Shown in pieces: positions 33,524 through 37,512 of a DNA stretch of 37,512 nucleotides (position 1 is its first letter; the number at the start of each line of letters is the position of its first letter). Made by a program: the position numbers and the translations under genes. This DNA comes from Candidatus Pelagibacterales bacterium. GTDB taxonomy: Bacteria; Pseudomonadota; Alphaproteobacteria; Pelagibacterales; AG-422-B15. The DNA lies in contig JAQWTH010000003.1 in the NCBI GenBank assembly GCA_029242795.1, positions 1 through 37,512 of the forward strand, read 5' to 3'. The notes beneath the pieces were generated by a model. That model searched no databases. It was not told where the DNA came from and saw only the letters and a list, made by a program, of their open reading frames with translations.

Positions 33524-34756
33524 ATGATTGAGTTACAAAAAGGCATACCTCTAATCGACCAGCATGATGAGCATGGCTATTGGGGAGGAAAATTTGGTGG
33601 AAGTCAAATAGCCGAGTCATTAAATTATCCTATAGAAGAACTGACACGAGAGTTTGAAAAATTAAGACATGATGAAAAATTTATCGCTGAAAGAGATCAT
33701 TATTTTAAAAACTTTGTAGGTGCTCCAACTCCATTTATTAAATTAAATAATTTAACAAAATATCTTGGAGGGGCTCAAATCTATTGCAAACTTGTTTCTA
33801 AAGCTACAGGTGGAGCACATAAGGCATACAATGCTGTTGTTCATGCGCTCATAGCTAAACACTTAGGAAAAACTTTTATCGGTGGTGATACGGGTGCAGG
33901 TTATGCTGGAAAAATGCTTAGTATGGTATCTGCGCACTTTGGATTGAAAGCGAAAATATTTATGGGTGCAAAGGATATTGAGCGACAACAAATCAATGTC
34001 TTTTCAATGAGATCTTATGGAGCAGAAGTTGTTCCAGTAACATCTGGCTCTCAGACATTAGTTAATGCAGTATCAGAGTGTATGCGCTGGTGGACTGCTG
34101 AAAATGAAACTGCACATATGTGTGTTGGTAGCACCGTTGGTCCTACAATTTTTGTAAAAATTTGTGCATGGTCAACAGCTCAAATATCTAGAGAAATGAA
34201 AAAACAAGTTATTGATGAGTTTGGTGAGATACCAAAAAATATGAAGCTTATCAATTGTGTTGGAGGAGGAAGTTCAGCTGCTGGGTTCTGGAATGAATGG
34301 ATGGATCATGATAATGTTGAACTCATAGGTGTAGAAGCGGGAGGACCAGAAGATTCAAAGAAACATGCGGCACCATTGACTAACAGTAGTAAGCTTGGAG
34401 TGCTTCATGGTTCTACTCAATATGTGATCCAAGATAGTGACGGAGAAATAGAAGAAACTGAATCAATTAGTGCAGGACTTGATTATCCAGGTGTTTCACC
34501 TCTTCATTGTTTCTTAAAAGAAACTGGAAGAGCTCGTTATACATCTGCGACTGATGAAGAGGCCATAGAAGCGTTCAAACTTGTTTCAAGACTTGAGGGT
34601 TTTGTGAGCCCATCATTGGAACCAGCTCATGCATTTGCAGAAGCAATAAAAATTGCACCAAATTTGAGTAAAGACACTATTATATGTGTTGATTCTTGTG
34701 GAGATTCTGCAAAAGATGCGCAGATAATCGCTCAACGTTTAGGTTATAAACTGTGA
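33524..34756 (+). CDS. trpB: Divergent tryptophan synthase beta-chain-like protein
   Basis: A 410-residue fold-type II PLP enzyme clearly homologous to TrpB. It keeps the Schiff-base Lys K100 in GGAHK, the TGAG carboxylate loop (123-126), GAKDIERQQINVFSMRSYGAEVVPV, most of the phosphate loop GGGS (247-250), and SISAGLDYPGVSP. Several near-invariant TrpB positions are changed, by my alignment to the Salmonella enzyme. The indole-site Glu of ETGAGQHG (E109) is D122 in DTGAGYAG. KRED is KLVS (89-92). GPHPYP is GPTIFV (206-211). GGGSN is GGGSS. The pyridine-N ligand motif SGRGDKD is CGDSAKD, with Cys392 for Ser. It may be tryptophan synthase of an unusual lineage or an enzyme using another nucleophile. 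The gene symbol reflects homology and position only. Coupled to trpA by GTGA. Confidence 0.8.
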   Translation: MIELQKGIPLIDQHDEHGYWGGKFGGSQIAESLNYPIEELTREFEKLRHDEKFIAERDHYFKNFVGAPTPFIKLNNLTKYLGGAQIYCKLVSKATGGAHKAYNAVVHALIAKHLGKTFIGGDTGAGYAGKMLSMVSAHFGLKAKIFMGAKDIERQQINVFSMRSYGAEVVPVTSGSQTLVNAVSECMRWWTAENETAHMCVGSTVGPTIFVKICAWSTAQISREMKKQVIDEFGEIPKNMKLINCVGGGSSAAGFWNEWMDHDNVELIGVEAGGPEDSKKHAAPLTNSSKLGVLHGSTQYVIQDSDGEIEETESISAGLDYPGVSPLHCFLKETGRARYTSATDEEAIEAFKLVSRLEGFVSPSLEPAHAFAEAIKIAPNLSKDTIICVDSCGDSAKDAQIIAQRLGYKL

Positions 34757-35571
34757 GTTCTGATACTTTAAAGCAAAAGTTTTCTGAATTAAAAAAAGAG
34801 GGTCTCCCTGCTCTATTAACTTATACTGTAGGCGGTGATCCATCAAAAGATATCTCTTTAGAAATATTTAAATCAATAGCAGAATCTGGTGCAGATATAA
34901 TTGAGTGTGGGCTTGGACATTCTGCAAATATAGGTGATGGAGCGGCAATTCAAGATAGTACTTATCGAGCATTGTCTAATGGAATTCAAACTGATGATGT
35001 ATTTTCAATTATAAAATCTTTTAAAAATGAATACTCACAAGATGTCATAATCATGACTTATCAAAATAAGATCATGTCTTATGGAGAGAAAAATTTTATT
35101 GAAAAATGTGTTGCTAGTAATGTTTCAGGGATCATATGTGTTGATTATCCGTGGCCAACAAATATGAGTTTTGCAGATGAATGCAAAAAAAATAATATTA
35201 CGTTTATACAACTATTATCTCCCACAACGTCTGAAGAACGCCTAAAGCTTATTTTAGATGATAGTCACGATGTCTGCTATTATATTTCACAACTATCAAC
35301 GACTGGATCAAAACTAAAAGTTTCATCAGAAGAAATACTTAACAAATTTAACTTAATGAAGTCTATTGCCCCTGAAAAAAATTTTATTATTGGTTTTGGA
35401 ATTACACTTGATACCATTCAATCCATTAAGGATGTTGATGCAATCGTCGTAGGATCTGCTCTTTGTAAAGAAATTTCACGCTCAGTTAATGAAAGTCAGA
35501 ATCCTGCCACAAATATTGGTAATATGGTGAAGCAATTAAAAGAAAAATTAACAGCATTAATTGGATTTTAA
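34753..35571 (+). CDS. trpA: Divergent tryptophan synthase alpha-chain-like protein
   Basis: A 272-residue TIM barrel homologous to TrpA. The catalytic pair is kept: E51 (E49 of Salmonella) and D62 (D60), exactly 11 residues apart. TTG at the loop-6 position and the phosphate-binding GFGI and VVVGSALC segments are also kept. The flexible loop 2, normally PFSDP-L-ADG, reads GHSAN-I-GDG (55-63). The usual YYNP/YAN segment is YQNK, and the DLPPEE region is DYPWPT. Loop 2 contacts the beta subunit and substrate in the classical complex, so its change alongside the altered TrpB-like partner suggests co-evolution. The start is GTG overlapping the preceding stop. The function is probably indole-glycerol phosphate cleavage or a related retro-aldol, but this is uncertain. 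Confidence 0.8.
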   Translation: MSSDTLKQKFSELKKEGLPALLTYTVGGDPSKDISLEIFKSIAESGADIIECGLGHSANIGDGAAIQDSTYRALSNGIQTDDVFSIIKSFKNEYSQDVIIMTYQNKIMSYGEKNFIEKCVASNVSGIICVDYPWPTNMSFADECKKNNITFIQLLSPTTSEERLKLILDDSHDVCYYISQLSTTGSKLKVSSEEILNKFNLMKSIAPEKNFIIGFGITLDTIQSIKDVDAIVVGSALCKEISRSVNESQNPATNIGNMVKQLKEKLTALIGF

Positions 35572-36410
35572 ATAAAATTAAAAAGATTCTTCCAGGTAAG
35601 AAAAAAAGCTTAGATGTGCCTGATAATGCTTGGCAAAAATGTAAAGTGTGCATGACGATGCTTTATGCTGATGAACTTGAAAAAACATCTTATGTATGTC
35701 CCAATTGTGATAATCACTTACAAATTCATCCAAGACTGAGACTGAAAAACTTATTTGATGACGGACAATTCGAAGAAATAAAATACCCTTCAAACTTCTC
35801 TGATCCGTTGAATTTTAAAGACTCAAAAACCTATAGAGAACGCTTTAATCAAGCTCAAGAAAAGACCGGTATGGATGACGCATTCCTCATAGGAATGGGG
35901 AAAATCAAGGGAATTCCAACTACTATTGCCGCAATGTCGTTCGGATTCATGGGTGGATCAGTTGGACCAGCTGGTGCTGAAGCCATGGTGAAAGCGGCGG
36001 AACATAGCGTAACATTTAATACTCCACTTGTTGTGTTCACATGCTCTGGTGGTATGAGAATGCAAACTAATCAATTTAGTCTTCAAGCAATCCCAAAAAC
36101 ATTAATTGCCGTTGATATGGTAAAAGATGCAAAGCTTCCGTACATCGTTGTTTTAACTGACCCAACTAGTGGTGGTGTTTCAGCGTCATTTGGTATGGTT
36201 GGCGATGTTACAATTGCTGAACCAAATGCATCTATCATGTTTGCGGGTGCATCTGTAACTAAGAATACAACAGGTGAAACAATGCCTGAAGATGTTCAAA
36301 AAGCAGAATATTTATTAGAACATGGATTTGTAGATCAAATTGTACATCGAAGAGATATACGAGATAGCTTGGCTCAGATCATGTCAATCCTACTTAAGCG
36401 AGCAGCATAA
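35556..36410 (+). CDS. accD: Acetyl-CoA carboxylase carboxyltransferase subunit beta, apparent ATT start
   Basis: AccD, with AccA, transfers the carboxyl group from biotin to acetyl-CoA to make malonyl-CoA. The body is canonical: a zinc ribbon (C29, C32, C48, C51 counting from ATT), then PTTIAAMSFGFMGGSVGPAGAEAMVKA and DPTSGGVSASFGMVGDVTIAEP. The nearest ordinary start is GTG at 35616, but in-frame sequence upstream of it reads NWILNKIKKILPGKKKSLD, matching the conserved AccD N-terminus (E. coli MSWIERIKSNI...). The codon just before NW is ATT (35556-35558). No ATG, GTG or TTG exists between the upstream stop (35520-35522) and 35616. From ATT the protein is 284 residues and overlaps trpA by 16 bp. 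If ATT is not used, the gene is 35616-36410. Confidence 0.9.
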   Translation: MNWILNKIKKILPGKKKSLDVPDNAWQKCKVCMTMLYADELEKTSYVCPNCDNHLQIHPRLRLKNLFDDGQFEEIKYPSNFSDPLNFKDSKTYRERFNQAQEKTGMDDAFLIGMGKIKGIPTTIAAMSFGFMGGSVGPAGAEAMVKAAEHSVTFNTPLVVFTCSGGMRMQTNQFSLQAIPKTLIAVDMVKDAKLPYIVVLTDPTSGGVSASFGMVGDVTIAEPNASIMFAGASVTKNTTGETMPEDVQKAEYLLEHGFVDQIVHRRDIRDSLAQIMSILLKRAA

Positions 36411-37512
36411 TTGACCATCAGTGATGACAGCGTTAATGCGCTCTTAGATTCTCTATTAGAGCTGCACCCTAAGAAGATAGATCTGTCTCTTGATCGATCA
36501 TTTGCCCTACTCAATAAACTTGGAAACCCTCAAGATAAAATTGAAAATATCATCCACTTCGCTGGAACCAATGGTAAGTTTTCAACTCTTAATTTTGTGA
36601 AAGAAATTTTAAAATATAATCAGAAATCAATTAATGCTTACATATCTCCTCACTTAGTAAAATTTAATGAACGTTTTGAAATACAAGATGAAATTATTTC
36701 AAATGAAACTCTTCATCAAACCCTATCAGATGTGAAGGATGCAAATAATTTGGACCCTATTACTTTCTTTGAAATTACATCTGCTGGGTTTTTTAAACTA
36801 GCAGCAGAACACTCATCTGATTACACACTTCTTGAAACGGGTCTGGGCGGACGGCTTGATTCAAGTAATGTGATGATACCTTTAATATCTGTCATAGCCT
36901 CAATCTCTCATGACCATCATGATTTTTTGGGTGACACTATTGAGAAAATAGCGGCTGAAAAAGCAGGGATTATTAAGAAAAATGTTCCCGTTGTTATTGG
37001 CTACCAACCATTTAATGAAGCAAGAAGAGTTTTACTTGAATACGCTGAATCAATCGAAGCACCAACATTTATGTATGATCAAGATTATACAATTAACAAA
37101 GATGGAGATAATTTAGTTTACGAGGATGAAAAGCATAAAATTAGATTTGAAAACTTAAGTCATCAGGGTGAATTTCAAATTAAGAATTTAGGTCTTGCCA
37201 TAGCAACCTGTTTTCAACTTGAAGATATTAATATTCATTCTTTTCTTGAAAATAACTTACACCAAAAAGTATATTTTCCAGGTCGCTTTGAAAAGTTAGA
37301 GAATAATACTTTAAATAACCTTATCTCTGAGCAAAATGAATTGTATCTTGATGGTTCTCATAACCCAGATGCTGCAGCCAACATTAATGAAGCTCTTCGC
37401 TCTTTAACTGAGAAAAAGCTTTGCATTATTATCGGAATGTTGAATACAAAAAATCCTGCAGAATATATTCAACAATTCTCTGATATCGAAAGTATTCATA
37501 CAATCAGCATAC
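36411..37512 (+). CDS. folC: Dihydrofolate / folylpolyglutamate synthase, 3' end beyond window
   Basis: Adds glutamate to dihydropteroate and/or folates (Mur-ligase family). The 367 codons present have no stop before the right edge. The N-terminus fits the family (LLELHPKKIDLSLDRSFALLNKLG). The P-loop region reads AGTNGKFST (residues 51-59). ETGLGGRLDSSNV, SHDHHDFLGDTIEKIAAEKAGI, FPGRFEK and the C-terminal-domain motif LDGSHNPDAA are all recognisable. One oddity: the P-loop residue after Lys56 is Phe57, where FolC normally has Gly (GTNGKG). The start is TTG at 36411, directly after the accD TAA with no gap. accD-folC is a conserved alphaproteobacterial pair, and coupling is likely. Confidence 0.93.
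   Translation, partial: MTISDDSVNALLDSLLELHPKKIDLSLDRSFALLNKLGNPQDKIENIIHFAGTNGKFSTLNFVKEILKYNQKSINAYISPHLVKFNERFEIQDEIISNETLHQTLSDVKDANNLDPITFFEITSAGFFKLAAEHSSDYTLLETGLGGRLDSSNVMIPLISVIASISHDHHDFLGDTIEKIAAEKAGIIKKNVPVVIGYQPFNEARRVLLEYAESIEAPTFMYDQDYTINKDGDNLVYEDEKHKIRFENLSHQGEFQIKNLGLAIATCFQLEDINIHSFLENNLHQKVYFPGRFEKLENNTLNNLISEQNELYLDGSHNPDAAANINEALRSLTEKKLCIIIGMLNTKNPAEYIQQFSDIESIHTISI

Overview
The window is chromosomal DNA from an AT-rich (by eye about 70% A+T), gene-dense alphaproteobacterium. The evidence is the 5' part of a 16S rRNA gene plus several alphaproteobacterial gene neighbourhoods: DUF4167 next to prmC-prfA; grxC-nitrilase-DUF1178; secA/argJ-mutT; uppP next to an NDUFA9-like gene; rnd with lptCAB; tRNA-Ala-TIGR02300-aroA-cmk-rpsA-ihfB; and trpFBA-accD-folC. 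The AT bias, very short spacers, many 1-14 bp overlaps and absence of mobile elements suggest a streamlined, probably marine lineage (SAR11, HIMB59 or AEGEAN-169-like). The exact clade is inference.

Layout. 1-660 (minus): 5' end of 16S rRNA, its leader and a likely rrn promoter. 780-2078 (plus): an M23 murein endopeptidase. 2071-6789 (minus): DUF4167, prmC, prfA, ispG and lysC. 6902-7636 (plus): ubiG. 7633-9155 (minus): DUF1178, a nitrilase-family amidase and glutaredoxin. 9198-9908 (plus): an NDUFAF5-like methyltransferase-fold protein. 9905-11535 (minus): mutT and argJ. 11635-14235 (plus): secA. 14238-15080 (minus): an SDR/epimerase-like protein. 15157-15300 (plus): a possible 47-residue membrane protein. 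15293-22355 (minus): queG, gltB and gltD. 22526-23317 (plus): uppP. 23322-24227 (minus): NDUFA9-like protein. 24291-27604 (plus): rnd, kpsF and lptCAB. 27605-28063 (minus): tRNA-Ala(GGC) and a TIGR02300 protein. 28145-37512 (plus): aroA, cmk, rpsA, ihfB, pyrF, trpF, trpB-like, trpA-like, accD and folC (cut by the window edge).

How the genes work together. Most are housekeeping: ammonia assimilation (gltBD), aspartate-family and arginine biosynthesis (lysC, argJ), aromatic amino acids (aroA, trp genes), isoprenoids (ispG), ubiquinone (ubiG), fatty acids and folate (accD, folC), protein export (secA), translation (prfA, prmC, rpsA, queG, tRNA-Ala), and envelope biogenesis (M23 peptidase, uppP, kpsF, lptCAB).

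Most unusual. The tryptophan synthase-like pair at 33524-35571 keeps the fold and the core chemistry residues, but both subunits have lost several otherwise near-invariant substrate-site motifs. Other points of note: accD appears to start at an ATT codon; two identical GTCATA-N3-TATGAC dyads lie between gltD and uppP; and a palindrome spans the -10 box and start codon of an apparently leaderless ihfB. No CRISPR, insertion sequence, prophage or integrase was seen.
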